DNA of 64,000 bases from VAXT01 sp963827725. Lineage in GTDB: Bacteria; Actinomycetota; Thermoleophilia; Gaiellales; Gaiellaceae. Each line of letters begins with the position of its first letter. The stretch's first letter is position 1. Shown one piece after another: positions 9,831 to 21,379 of the stretch. The translations under genes and the position numbers were made by a program. A model generated the notes under the pieces. It saw only the letters and a list, made by a program, of their open reading frames with translations. It ran no database searches and had not been told where the DNA came from. The stretch lies in assembly GCA_963827725.1 (NCBI GenBank), contig CAWHBM010000001.1, forward strand, positions 930,001 to 994,000. The letters run 5' to 3'.

Positions 9831-10106
9831 ATGGGAATCATCGCGTTCATCATCCTCGGGTTGCTCGCCGGGATCATCGCCAAGGCGATGCTCCCCGGTG
9901 ATGACCCGGGAGGCTTCATCATCACGGCCGTCATCGGCATCGTCGGCGCGCTGCTCGGCGGGTTCATCGCCGGAGCGATCTTCGACGCAGATCCACTCGA
10001 CGAGTTCTTCGACATCAGCACTTGGATCACCGCGATCGTCGGCGCGATCATCCTGCTGCTCATCTACCGGGCAGTGGCCGGCAGGCGAACCGGGCCTGCC
10101 GTCTGA
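9831..10106 (+). CDS. GlsB/YeaQ/YmgE family small stress-response membrane protein
   Basis: 91 aa with three hydrophobic helices and the family pattern MGIIAFIILGLLAGIIAK, a short Asp-rich loop (PGDDPGG), then GIVGALLGGFIAG and a last helix ending in YRAVAGRR. A strong ribosome site, GAGGAGG, lies just upstream of the ATG. These transglycosylase-associated proteins are small Gly-rich inner-membrane proteins often induced under stress; their molecular role is not established. The gene is single, with a convergent phosphoesterase downstream. Confidence 0.85.
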   Translation: MGIIAFIILGLLAGIIAKAMLPGDDPGGFIITAVIGIVGALLGGFIAGAIFDADPLDEFFDISTWITAIVGAIILLLIYRAVAGRRTGPAV

Positions 10107-10115
10107 CGCGTTGAG

Positions 10116-10964
10116 CTAGTCGGTCGACTCGACTGCCAGGGGCTCACGGCCGCGCGCGAAACGGCGCAAGGCCGTGAGCCCCCAGTCGTCTTCGCGCCAG
10201 ACATAGGTCTGGACGAGGATCGAGTCCGCGCCGCACTCGTACACGTGGAGGCCGCGCGCCTCGCCGCGTCGCTCCGGACGAGGCTGTCCGAGGCCGGGCG
10301 CGATCGACACGACCACTCCTCGTACGTCGCCCGAGATCACCTCGAACTCGTGGCGCTCGCTGACGGCACCCTGGTGGATGTGCCCGGCGAGGATGAGCTC
10401 GGCGCCGGCATCGACGAGTGACGCAAGGACGTGCGAGCGACGAGAGACCGGCTTCTTGCGCGAGCGCCACGGCGCTCCGATCAGGTGATGGTGGAGCGTG
10501 ACCACCCGGAGCGCGCCCTCCGGCGCCTCGGTGAGGAGCTCGCGGGCCTGCGCCAGCTGTGACTCCCGGATTCCGCCGGACTGATGTCGCCAGGCACGCA
10601 CCGAGTTCAGTCCCACCACGTGCACCGTCGGCGAGCGGAAAACGGGCTGGGTCGTCTCCCAATGCCGCTCGAACTCGGCGAACGTCCGGGTGAACCGAGC
10701 CGGGAAGGTGTACGGGATGTCGTGGTTCCCTGGGATCGCGACGACGGGCGGTCCGAGGGAGTTCAGGAACTCGGCTGCCGCCGCATGCTGCTCGGGGAGC
10801 CCCCGGTGCGTGAGGTCGCCGCTGGCGATGACCAGCTCGGGCGCTACGCGCTCGATCAGCGCGGCGAGACTGTCCTCCACTTTCGGGGCCTCGCGGGTTC
10901 CCACGTGGAGGTCCGAAATGTGCAGGAGGCGGGTTGGGAGAGCCGAATGTCTGGGTACACTCAT
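10116..10964 (-). CDS. Calcineurin-like metallophosphoesterase
   Basis: 282 aa, with the full metallophosphoesterase motif set: LLHISDLHVG (D-x-H), ASGDLTHRG (G-D), IPGNHDIPYT (G-N-H-D), VTLHHHLIG and LAGHIHQG (G-H-x-H). The family uses a two-metal centre to cleave phosphomonoesters or phosphodiesters. The closest types are 3',5'-cyclic nucleotide phosphodiesterase-like and UDP-sugar hydrolase-like enzymes, and the substrate cannot be read from sequence. There is no signal peptide, so it is probably cytoplasmic. The ATG at 10964 lies on the strand opposite, and almost on top of, the start of the divergent small gene, so the two must share control DNA. Confidence 0.85.
   Translation of the reverse strand: MSVPRHSALPTRLLHISDLHVGTREAPKVEDSLAALIERVAPELVIASGDLTHRGLPEQHAAAAEFLNSLGPPVVAIPGNHDIPYTFPARFTRTFAEFERHWETTQPVFRSPTVHVVGLNSVRAWRHQSGGIRESQLAQARELLTEAPEGALRVVTLHHHLIGAPWRSRKKPVSRRSHVLASLVDAGAELILAGHIHQGAVSERHEFEVISGDVRGVVVSIAPGLGQPRPERRGEARGLHVYECGADSILVQTYVWREDDWGLTALRRFARGREPLAVESTD
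10956..10961 (+). promoter_or_regulatory. Probable -10 element for the small gene at 10969
   Basis: TACACT ends seven bases before the ATG at 10969 with no ribosome site between, matching the leaderless pattern of this window. This favours 10969 over the in-frame ATG at 10963. The element also overlaps the start codon region of the divergent phosphoesterase gene. Confidence 0.4.
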
Positions 10965-10968
10965 GACG

Positions 10969-11209
10969 ATGGTGGACGAGCCTACCGAGATCTTCGACGA
11001 CCTCTATCTCGGTCTACGAGCGGGCGGCGCCATGCGCAAGAGGCGACGCGGCGAGCCGTTGACGATGGAAGAGGAAGAGGCGCTCGGCCGCTGGGAGTCG
11101 CTCTCCGGCGCCCGCAAGGCAGCGACCATCGGCGCGTTCGCCCTGGGGACATTCGGGTTGCGGCTTTACCCTCGGCGGTCTCGTGTTCGGGCGCTGGCGC
11201 AAAGCCTGA
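10969..11209 (+). CDS. Small conserved-looking protein with a C-terminal Gly-rich hydrophobic helix (one-base frameshift)
   Basis: About 80 aa. The N-terminus is acidic (MVDEPTEIFDDLYLGLRAG), followed by a basic stretch (MRKRRRGEPL), an EEEEALGRWESLSG segment and AATIGAFALGTFG. As written, the frame then turns into Arg-rich residues and runs to 11241. Shifting one base near 11160 gives a hydrophobic ending (GFTLGGLVFGRWRKA) with a stop at 11207-11209, immediately next to the stop of the convergent AI-2E gene. The repaired version avoids overlap and reads like a membrane segment, so I prefer it. I do not recognise the family. Confidence 0.55.
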
Positions 11210-12256
11210 TCAAGTTTCCGTGTCCGTTCCGGCGAAGATGACCGTCGGAACTTCCTCCTCCGCGGGATCCTTGTCGAGCACGACGACGTCGACGACCGTC
11301 GCGGCGACTGCGGCCAGGGGAATTGCGAGCAGGACCGCAAAGCCACCAAAGAGGATCGCGACCGCCGTCACCGAGACGAGCACGAGCAGCGGCGAGAGCC
11401 CCACGGCGTCACCGAGGACCTTCGGGATCACCAGATAGTCCTCTAGCAAGCGCACCACGAGCACGATCACCCCCGCCGCGAGCGCGAGCTCCCACGACAC
11501 GGTGAGCCCGACTCCGATGGCGACTGCACCTGCGGTCAGCGGGCCGATCACGGGCACGATCTCCACGATTCCGGCGAAGACGCCGACGAGGAGCCAGTAC
11601 GGCAGGCCGATCGCCCAGAAGGCCACTGAGAGCACCGTCGCAACGGCCGCGATCAGGAGCAGCTGGCCCCGAACATAGGCGCCCAGCTTGAGATCGATCA
11701 AATCCCACGTGTCCCGCACGACCTTTCTCTTGGGCCGGGGAAGCAAGGACGTCACCAGCTGGACAGTCCGGTCGCGCTCGAAGATCCAGTAGGCCGCGGA
11801 CGCCAGGACGAAGAAGATGCCGATGAAGATCTCGAACCCGATGAGCGTTGCGTCGAGCGCGTGGTCGACGAGGTTGCTCGTGCTCGGTAGCTCTCGCAGC
11901 CAGCGGTCGAGCGCCACGAGCGCATCGTGCCTCCAGCCGGTCTCCCCGCGCGCTTCCGCTCTGAGGTTGCCGCTTCCGACAGCTTCTTCGACCTGGTCGA
12001 CGGCCCGCGGAACGGCGAGCCACAGCAGCAGCGCAACGAGGCCGGCGAGCGAGACGTAGTGGATGGCGATCCCGAACCCCCGAGGCACGCGGTGGCGCGC
12101 GAGGGCGTCGATGCCCGGCCGCATGGCCGCCGCCACGATGAACGCGAGGAAGAGCAGGGCGATCAGCACCTTCAGCTTCCAGAGGGCGAGCACGAGCACG
12201 ACGACGCTGACGACGATCAGCGTTGCGAAGAAGGCACGGCGCGCGGTATCGGCCAC
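11210..12256 (-). CDS. AI-2E family transporter (putative permease)
   Basis: 348 aa, typical for the AI-2E/UPF0118 family. Two helices at the N-terminus are followed by a third, then an amphipathic extracytoplasmic stretch (residues 85-150), then a helix bundle containing LVGVFAGIVEIVPVIGPL, the conserved family signature, and a final hairpin loop region. Members export diverse small molecules or sodium; the substrate here is unknown. The start is GTG at 12256, with CACAAT about five bases upstream and no ribosome site. It is divergent from the PH-domain gene and convergent with the small gene at 10969. Confidence 0.85.
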   Translation of the reverse strand: MADTARRAFFATLIVVSVVVLVLALWKLKVLIALLFLAFIVAAAMRPGIDALARHRVPRGFGIAIHYVSLAGLVALLLWLAVPRAVDQVEEAVGSGNLRAEARGETGWRHDALVALDRWLRELPSTSNLVDHALDATLIGFEIFIGIFFVLASAAYWIFERDRTVQLVTSLLPRPKRKVVRDTWDLIDLKLGAYVRGQLLLIAAVATVLSVAFWAIGLPYWLLVGVFAGIVEIVPVIGPLTAGAVAIGVGLTVSWELALAAGVIVLVVRLLEDYLVIPKVLGDAVGLSPLLVLVSVTAVAILFGGFAVLLAIPLAAVAATVVDVVVLDKDPAEEEVPTVIFAGTDTET

Positions 12257-12325
12257 ACCTCATTGTGGCCAAGGAGCCGGGCGCCCAAACGGCAGGAATG
12301 CCGAGCAGCCGCCGAAGCGGCTGAC

Positions 12326-12755
12326 ATGCCCGAGGAACGGGACGAACACGTCTGCCTCGAAATGCGTCGCCACGGCGTCGTCCTCGCGCGGCCACTCGTC
12401 CGCTCGGGCGGCGTCGCGATCGCAGGGATCTTCATCCTGACCCTGCCGTGGGCAGCCGCGGCCGGCATCGGGGCGGGGCTGATCGCGGTCGCTGCGGCGT
12501 TCACGCTCCGTGCCGTCTGGCAGTGGGAGCGCACGCGGATCGTCGTGACGACCGAGAAGCTCTACGTCGTCAACGGGACGCTGCACCGCCGGACGAAGGC
12601 GGTGAAGCTACGGGCGGTCGACGCGGTCGAGCTCGATCAGTCGCTGCTCGGCCAGCTCCTGGGCTACGGAACCGTCGTCGTCGGGACCGCTGACGGTCGG
12701 CCACGTTGCCGAGCCGAAGCAGGTCTGCGCGCTCGTCGAAGAGCTCGCCACCTAG
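12326..12755 (+). CDS. Membrane-anchored bacterial PH domain protein (YdbS/bPH2-like, frameshifted near its end)
   Basis: Starts at ATG 12326 (MPEERDEHVCLEMRRHG). Two hydrophobic helices (VAIAGIFILTLPWAAAAGIG and LIAVAAAFTLRAVW) are followed by a bacterial PH-like domain: RIVVTTEKLYVVNGTLHRR, AVKLRAVDAVELDQSLLG and LGYGTVVVG. Near 12690 the frame is lost. One base shift gives LTVGHVAEPKQVCALVEEL and a TAG at 12753-12755, the normal end of such domains. Proteins of this type are small membrane proteins of poorly defined function. uvrA begins about 50 bases downstream with its own -10 element. Confidence 0.65.
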
Positions 12756-12791
12756 ACCAAACCGAACACTTGTTCGTCCGACCCGCGTCGC

Positions 12792-12797
12792 TAAACT
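12792..12797 (+). promoter_or_regulatory. Probable -10 element of uvrA
   Basis: TAAACT lies nine bases before the ATG at 12807. No ribosome site is visible, so the leader would be only two or three bases or absent. I see no obvious SOS box in the preceding 60 bases. Confidence 0.4.
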
Positions 12798-12806
12798 GGG
12801 TCGGTT

Positions 12807-15677
<2,871 letters not shown>

Positions 15678-15680
<3 letters not shown>

Positions 15681-15845
15681 GAGGGTTTGGCGCAAAACAT
15701 GCTGAGCCCCCGGGCCGCGCTGCTCGCCCCGAGGGCGGAGTCCTCAGTCGCACCCAGGCTGACGAGCCTGGGTGCTCCCTGCGTCCGCGCCCTCGGAACG
15801 ACCATCGCACCCCGGAGACGAGCAGTTTTCCGCCAAACCCTCCTA
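15678..15845. repeat. 168-bp long imperfect inverted repeat (MITE-like element or bidirectional terminator) between uvrA and the RNA ligase-like gene
   Basis: The ends are a perfect 15-base inverted repeat: TAGGAGGGTTTGGCG at 15678 and its complement ending at 15845. Similarity continues inward (AAAAC and TGCT on both arms), through matching CCGAGGGCG-type blocks, to a perfect 11-base central stem GCACCCAGGCT with loop GACG. The whole element can therefore fold into one long hairpin. Its terminal TAG on each strand supplies the stop codon of uvrA and of the convergent gene. It could be a nonautonomous mobile element or a strong two-way terminator. No transposase and no other copy is in the window. 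Confidence 0.7.
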
Positions 15846-16352
15846 GGGCCGAAGCGGGAAGCGCTCGCCGGTGTGCCAGTGGCCGGTTGCGTCCTCGGTG
15901 ATCATCGTCACCTCGTGTGCCTTGGCTTCGATCGGGAGACTCGGCGTCAGAGCGGATTCGACCTCGTCTTGTAGCTCGGCACCTCCCTCCGCGACGGTCA
16001 GGTGCGCAATCACCTCGTCGTGGGCTCCCTCGTAGGGCGGGTAGTCGGGATAGCGCGAGGCGATCAGCTCGATGAGGTCGTTGAACGGCTCGGCCGGCTC
16101 GGGAGCAAGCCAGGCGACCTCGGGGAAGCGGGCGAACCGCGCCAGCCGGAACGAGAAGGCCGGCTGCGAGGCGAACAGGTCGCGCAGGTCGCCCAGGAGC
16201 CGGTCGTCGACCTCCTCTACGGGCATGAACGGGAAGAGCAGCGTGATGTGAGCCGGGACGCCGTGCTGTGCCGACCAGTCGTGCTTCGCGCGCCACTCGC
16301 CGACGAGCGGTTCGGCTTCGGGGACGGCGACGATCAGCGCGGTGCGCGGCAC
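15843..16352 (-). CDS. 2'-5' RNA ligase / cyclic phosphodiesterase superfamily (2H) protein
   Basis: 169 aa from a GTG at 16352. Both diagnostic H-x-T/S-h motifs of the 2H phosphoesterase fold are present: HITLLF near residue 55 and HLTVAEG near residue 118. Length and spacing fit 2'-5' RNA ligase-like proteins, which act on 2',3'-cyclic phosphate RNA ends or cyclic nucleotides. No signal peptide. The start has no ribosome site but has TAGCCT seven bases upstream. It is divergent from the Yip1 gene with overlapping -10 elements. The true substrate is unknown. Confidence 0.8.
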   Translation of the reverse strand: MPRTALIVAVPEAEPLVGEWRAKHDWSAQHGVPAHITLLFPFMPVEEVDDRLLGDLRDLFASQPAFSFRLARFARFPEVAWLAPEPAEPFNDLIELIASRYPDYPPYEGAHDEVIAHLTVAEGGAELQDEVESALTPSLPIEAKAHEVTMITEDATGHWHTGERFPLRP

Positions 16353-16359
16353 GCGGCGC

Positions 16360-16369
16360 AGGCTACGCT
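16360..16369. promoter_or_regulatory. Overlapping divergent -10 elements
   Basis: On the plus strand TACGCT (16364-16369) stands six bases before the GTG at 16376. On the minus strand TAGCCT (16365-16360) stands seven bases before the GTG at 16352. The two hexamers share the TA at 16364-16365. Both genes would be leaderless, and RNA polymerase could occupy only one direction at a time. Confidence 0.45.
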
Positions 16370-16937
16370 CACGCCGTGAGCGCCGCGGCCGAACCAGAAG
16401 CCTCGCTCCAGCGCGAGTGGTGGCTGCGGGCGCTCGCCATCTTCGGAAGCCCGCGCACGGTGTTCGTGGCGCTGCGCGACGACTCCCAGGAAGCGGCCGA
16501 GGCTCGTCAGGAGCCTGTGCTTGCGATCGTCCTCCTGGCCGGCTTCGCCGGTGTTCTCTCGACCTCCGTCGCCGGAAGCCTCCTGGACGACTCCGATTTC
16601 GGCAGCTCGGTGTTTGCGGTCCTGGCCTGGGGTTTTCTCGGCGGCGCCCTCTACGGCGTCCTGGTCTTCTGGCTCGGTGGGCTGATGGTGCACGCGCTCG
16701 CCCGGGGCCTCGGGGGCTCGAGCTCCTACCGGCAGGCGCGGCACATCGTCGGCTTCGCGGCCGCTCCCCTCGTGCTATCCCTGCTGCTCGTGTGGCCGGT
16801 GCGGCTCTCTATTTACGGAAGCGACCTCTTCCGGACCGGCGGCTCCGATTCGGGCGTCGGCGACAAGATCTTCGAGGTTCTCGTCGCTGCGTCGTTTGCC
16901 TGGACCCTCGTCCTCGTGGCGATCGGCGTCCGGACGG

Positions 16938-17806
<869 letters not shown>

Positions 17807-17810
<4 letters not shown>

Positions 17811-18615
17811 GTCGGTTTCTCCTTCGAGGACGACGTTGTCGATCAAGCGGGTTGTCTCCGATGCGAACGGCGGCTGCGAGCACGCGCTGTCCGTCAAGCT
17901 CGGCGACCTCCACGTAGTCCACGTCGAGGTCGCTCGAGCAGCTCGCGGGCGTTGGCCGAGATCCTTTGTCGCGAGCGCACGCGGAAGTGCGAGCGCGGCC
18001 TCGCGCTCTTCCGGCGAGAGGTACGCGTTCCGTGACGAGAGCGCGAGCCCGTCGTCGTCGCGAACCGTCGGAAGCACGCGGATCTCGACGTCGAGGTTCA
18101 GGTCGGCGACGACCCGTTTCACGACCGCGGCCTGCTGGGCATCCTTCTGGCCGAAGTACGCGCGGCGCGGCCGGACGATGTTGAAGAGCTTGCAGACAGA
18201 CGGTTGCGACCCCGCGGAAGTGGCCCGGCCGGAACTCACCTTCGAGCCGGCGCCCGAGCTCCTCGACGTCAACCCACGTTTCGTAGCCGGAGGGATACAT
18301 CTCCTCGGGAGACGGTGCGAACAGGAAGTCGACACCCGCCGCCTCGGCGGCGTGCGCGTCGCGCTCCTCGTCGCGCGGATAGCTGGCGAGGTCCTCGGCA
18401 GGCCCAAACTGCGCGGGGTTGACGAAGAGGCTCGCGACGACGATGTCGCACTCGTCGCGGGCCGCCGCAAAGAGCGAAACATGGCCGGCGTGGAATGAGC
18501 CCATCGTCGGTACGAGACCTGTCACAGGGACTGTCCCTCCCTCGGGACCTGTTACAGGGACTGTCCCTCCGGACAGGGCGTTCCGCATCTCGGCGATTGT
18601 CCGGACGATCTTCAT
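17807..18615 (-). CDS. panC: Pantothenate synthetase, interrupted by several frameshifts
   Basis: Starts at ATG 18615 (MKIVRTIAEMRNAL) and should end at the TGA overlapping the panB ATG. PanC joins pantoate and beta-alanine using ATP. Motifs appear in pieces: LVPTMGSFHAGHVSLF (ATP-binding HxGH), VASLFVNPAQFGPAEDLASYPR and FRPGHFRGVATVC in one frame; KLFNIVRPRRAYFGQKDAQQ, RDDDGLALSSRNAYLSPEER in a second; then VDYVEVAELDGQRVLAA back in the first and TTRLIDNVVLEGE in the second. At least three to four indels fall between 17850 and 18200. Every motif is intact, so read errors are likelier than loss. An 18-residue insertion after codon 14 comes from a repeated palindrome. Confidence 0.85.
18516..18578. 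repeat. Two 30-bp palindromic repeats inserted in frame in panC
   Basis: Two copies of CCTGTYACAGGGACTGTCC follow each other with a period of 30 bases (cores at 18521 and 18551). Each contains the odd-length palindrome GGGAC-T-GTCCC. On the coding (minus) strand they encode GGTVPVTGPE and GGTVPVTG between the first PanC strand and the conserved VPTMG motif. The period is a multiple of three, so the frame survives. The core resembles that of the 25-bp array after rex. Confidence 0.75.
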
Positions 18616-19284
18616 CGGACCGCCAGCGCCGCGGTTGCGTCCGCAAGCGCGCGATAGAGGGGCTCGAGCTCGGGCCGGTGCTCGCGGATCGCGGCCAGGT
18701 GAGCATCGACCGTGTCCCAGTCACCGCGCTCGATCGGGCCCGTCAGCTCGAAGTCGTTCTCGATCACTCGTCGCATCAGCGGGACGAGCGCCTCGGGGGG
18801 TGCGCCGGCGGCCTCGACCAGGTCGGCAGCGGCGCGATGCAGCGTGACGAGGAAGTTCGACGCGACGGCTGCTCCCGCGTGGTAGAGGGCACGCTCCGCG
18901 TCGGCGAGCTCGAACGGCTCGAGCCCGAGCTCGCGCGCGAGCCAGAATCCGGTCTCCCGCGCCTCGTCGGTCTCCGCAGTCACGCCTGCGATACGCGCCG
19001 TCGAGCTGCTCTGGCCCTCGCGCGCGCGTGAAGCTTTGCAGCGGGTGCAGGCCGAAGCGGCGCTCGTGCGGATCGAGCGCCGCGAGCGGAGTCGCGCCGC
19101 TCGTGTGTGCGATCCACGGCCCGCGCGGAATCGTCTGCGCGACCTCGGAGATCGTGCGATCCGGCACGCAGAGCAGGACGAGCTCGGCCTCGTCCTCTCG
19201 AAGCACGAAACCACGCTCACGCAGCCGTCCCGCGACAGCAGAGCCCACTCGGCCGGAGCCGACGATTCGGATCTTTTGCAGCAC
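18612..19284 (-). CDS. DUF2520 / Rossmann-like NAD(P)-binding protein (one-base frameshift)
   Basis: Starts at GTG 19284 with GGAG upstream. The N-terminal half is a Rossmann fold (KIRIVGSGRVGSAVAGRL, ELVLLCVPDRTISEVA, WIAHTSGATPLAAL, GLHPLQSF). After a one-base shift near 18990, the DUF2520 helical domain continues (VTAETDEARETGFWLAREL, ERALYHAGAAVASNFLVTL, IERGDWDTVDAHLAAI) and ends at a TGA overlapping the panC ATG. The pair DUF2520-panC is common in bacteria. The reaction is unknown; the fold resembles ketopantoate reductase-like dehydrogenases, so a step in the pantothenate route is an attractive guess. Confidence 0.8.
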
Positions 19285-19301
19285 ACCAAGCTCCAGTTCC
19301 G

Positions 19302-19329
19302 TTGCGGATACCGGGCAAGCACATAGTAA
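19302..19329 (+). promoter_or_regulatory. Candidate promoter for the repeat-containing secreted protein
   Basis: TTGCGG (19302-19307) and TAGTAA (19324-19329) are separated by 16 bases. The complementary strand over the same DNA reads TTACTATG, a possible -10 for the divergent DUF2520-panC-panB operon, so this intergenic stretch probably holds back-to-back promoters. Confidence 0.3.
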
Positions 19330-19458
19330 CGGCGCTCGATCGAGTGACGGTGAACGGGGGAGCGAGGTGCGGGGGCGCGCTGCCGATACGTGCCGTGGCG
19401 TAAGGGGAGCCCGGTCCGTGCAAGCGGCCCAGCCGGACAACGAGAGGAAGAAGACCCC

Positions 19459-21060
19459 ATGAAGAGATTTTTGGCGTTCGCCGCGTTCGCAGTCGTCGCC
19501 GTTTCGCTTACGGGAACGGCCACCGCGGCAACTTGGACAGGCGTCGTTGTAGCGAAGGACGCCAAGCGCAAGGCGCTCGTCACCTCGACCGCACGCGGAA
19601 TTCGCACCGTGCGGGCGAAGGGACAGTTCTCGCGCATCAAGGTCGGTCAGCGCGTGGTCGTCAACGCCCGCCCGATGGCGGACGGGACGTTCGCGGCCAG
19701 AAAGCTGCGGCCGGTCGGCAAGACGAAGCGCGTTCGCTTCAAGGCAGTCGTCGTCCGCAGCGCAAGCGCACGCCTGATCGTTTCGGGCGGCAGCAGCGTC
19801 TTCGCGCTTCGGATGCGAGGTCTCAAGACGAGGTCAGTGGGCAACGACGACGAGCTTGCGCCCGGTGACAAGGTCGACGTCGACGCCGATGTCGACGGTG
19901 GCAAGCTCGAGGCCGGCTCAGGCGACGTCGACGAGATCGGCCGTGCCTCGGTGCTCGAGCTCGAGGGAATCTTCCTCCACACGACGAAGGACGGCTTTGC
20001 GCTCGCAGTCGTGCACCGCGGGCTCGTGAACGTCGTCGTTCCCGATGGCATGCTGGTCCCGCCCTTCAAGGCCGGTGACCAGATCGAGGTTCTCGTGAGG
20101 GTCAGCGAGGACGGCACCTTCACCTTCAAGAAGGGCCGCCAGGACGAGCGCGATTACGGCAAGGACAAGGACGGAGGCGAGTACAGCGCCGAAGGCGTCC
20201 TCGCGGGCAAGTCACCGCTCTCGGTGAGCGTCCGAGGTAGCAAGGGCACGCTTGCCTGCGCGATCCCTGCCGGTCTCGACATGTCGTTCTTCCGGATCGG
20301 CGAGAAGGCAAAGCTCATCTGCGTCTCGCGTGACGGCGACCTCGTCATGATCAAGCTCAAGACCGACAACGGCCACCTGAGCGGGGACGGCTCCGGCGAG
20401 CTCGGCACGTACGGCGTGCTCACCGCCAAGTCGACCGCATCGATCGCCGTCCGTCGCGAGGACACGACCTTGACGACCTGCGCGTTCCGAGCTGCAGTCG
20501 ACATGTCGCTCTTCCGCCTCGGCGAGAAGGTGAAGATGCATTGCCACCTCGAAGCGGGCAAGTGGATCTTCGGCTCGCTGCATGGCGAGAGCGCCTCGAT
20601 CGACGAGCACGGCGTGATCGAGCAGTACGTCCACGGTGCCCTGCAGGCCCGCACCGGGGCCGAGGTCGTCGTCCGGAGCGCCGACGGCACGATGTTCGGC
20701 TGCAACGCTCCGGCCGAGCTCAACCTGAGCTACTTCCGGGCGAACGAGCTGGTCAAGCTCCGCTGCCGTCTCGACGGCGGCGCACGGACCCTGCTCTCGG
20801 TGAACGGCGAGCGCTACAGCGTCGGGGCTGACGGTTCCGCAGAGCTCTACGTCTACGGCAACCTGACCGGCAACACCGGCTCCTCCCTGACCGTGACGGC
20901 AGAGGACTCGACCACGCACACCTGCGCCTACCCGGCCGGGCTCAATCTCACGAGCTTTCCGCTGGGCACGCACGTGAAGATGCATTGCCATCTAGTGGGC
21001 GGTGCGTTCCAGCTCGAGTACATGAAGTCCGATTCGGCTGTCGTGGAAGTCAAGAGCTAG
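19459..21060 (+). CDS. Secreted protein with four tandem cysteine-pair beta modules
   Basis: 533 aa from ATG 19459 (GAGGAAGAAG upstream). The signal peptide is MKRFLAFAAFAVVAVSLTGT with TATAA before the likely cleavage. An N-terminal part resembles DUF5666-like beta modules (TWTGVVVAKDAKRKALVTS, VGQRVVVNARPMADGTFAA). From about residue 240, four modules of roughly 72 residues repeat, each with two cysteines in the pattern C-x-PAGLDMSxFRxGExVKMxC, followed by strands and an acidic linker. The paired cysteines suggest one disulfide per module outside the cell. No catalytic motif is seen. A hairpin terminator follows the stop. Function unknown. Confidence 0.75.
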   Translation: MKRFLAFAAFAVVAVSLTGTATAATWTGVVVAKDAKRKALVTSTARGIRTVRAKGQFSRIKVGQRVVVNARPMADGTFAARKLRPVGKTKRVRFKAVVVRSASARLIVSGGSSVFALRMRGLKTRSVGNDDELAPGDKVDVDADVDGGKLEAGSGDVDEIGRASVLELEGIFLHTTKDGFALAVVHRGLVNVVVPDGMLVPPFKAGDQIEVLVRVSEDGTFTFKKGRQDERDYGKDKDGGEYSAEGVLAGKSPLSVSVRGSKGTLACAIPAGLDMSFFRIGEKAKLICVSRDGDLVMIKLKTDNGHLSGDGSGELGTYGVLTAKSTASIAVRREDTTLTTCAFRAAVDMSLFRLGEKVKMHCHLEAGKWIFGSLHGESASIDEHGVIEQYVHGALQARTGAEVVVRSADGTMFGCNAPAELNLSYFRANELVKLRCRLDGGARTLLSVNGERYSVGADGSAELYVYGNLTGNTGSSLTVTAEDSTTHTCAYPAGLNLTSFPLGTHVKMHCHLVGGAFQLEYMKSDSAVVEVKS

Positions 21061-21080
21061 CGCTACAGATCTCCGAAACG

Positions 21081-21112
21081 CGAAGCCGGCCGCTTCCTCA
21101 GGGCCGGCTTCG
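21081..21112 (+). terminator. Hairpin terminator after the repeat protein gene
   Basis: A perfect 11-base stem CGAAGCCGGCC / GGCCGGCTTCG with a ten-base loop starts 20 bases after the stop codon; only a weak T run (TCGTTTCG) follows. Confidence 0.7.
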
Positions 21113-21145
21113 TCGTTTCGTTCGCAGCGTGTCCGGATGTGCGCC

Positions 21146-21151
21146 TAAACT
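21146..21151 (+). promoter_or_regulatory. Probable -10 element of the fmdB-udg-tsa gene run
   Basis: TAAACT lies nine bases before the ATG at 21161, the same arrangement as uvrA. No ribosome site is seen before that ATG. Confidence 0.4.
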
Positions 21152-21160
21152 CCCGAGGCG

Positions 21161-21379
21161 ATGCCGATCTACGAGTACGTGTGCATGGAGTGCGAGTCGC
21201 ATTTCGAGGAGCTCGTGCGGAACGGGGAAGCGGTCAATTGCCCCGATTGCGAGGCCTCGAACGTGCGCAAGCAGTTCTCCGTGTTCGCAACTCACGGCGC
21301 CGCCGAGCAGCCAACCTACGGCGGGACCATGTCGGCCGGAGGCGGTTGTTGTGGCGGAAGTTGTGGCTGCGGGCACTGA
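21161..21379 (+). CDS. FmdB family zinc-ribbon protein
   Basis: 72 aa. The N-terminus MPIYEYVCMECESHFE with a later CPDC forms the two CxxC knuckles of an FmdB/CxxC zinc ribbon. The tail is Gly/Cys/His rich (GGGCCGGSCGCGH) and could bind additional metal. FmdB proteins are putative regulators, and biochemical data are scarce. The 3' end overlaps the start of the uracil-DNA glycosylase gene in another frame, so the two are probably translated from one message. Confidence 0.85.
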   Translation: MPIYEYVCMECESHFEELVRNGEAVNCPDCEASNVRKQFSVFATHGAAEQPTYGGTMSAGGGCCGGSCGCGH

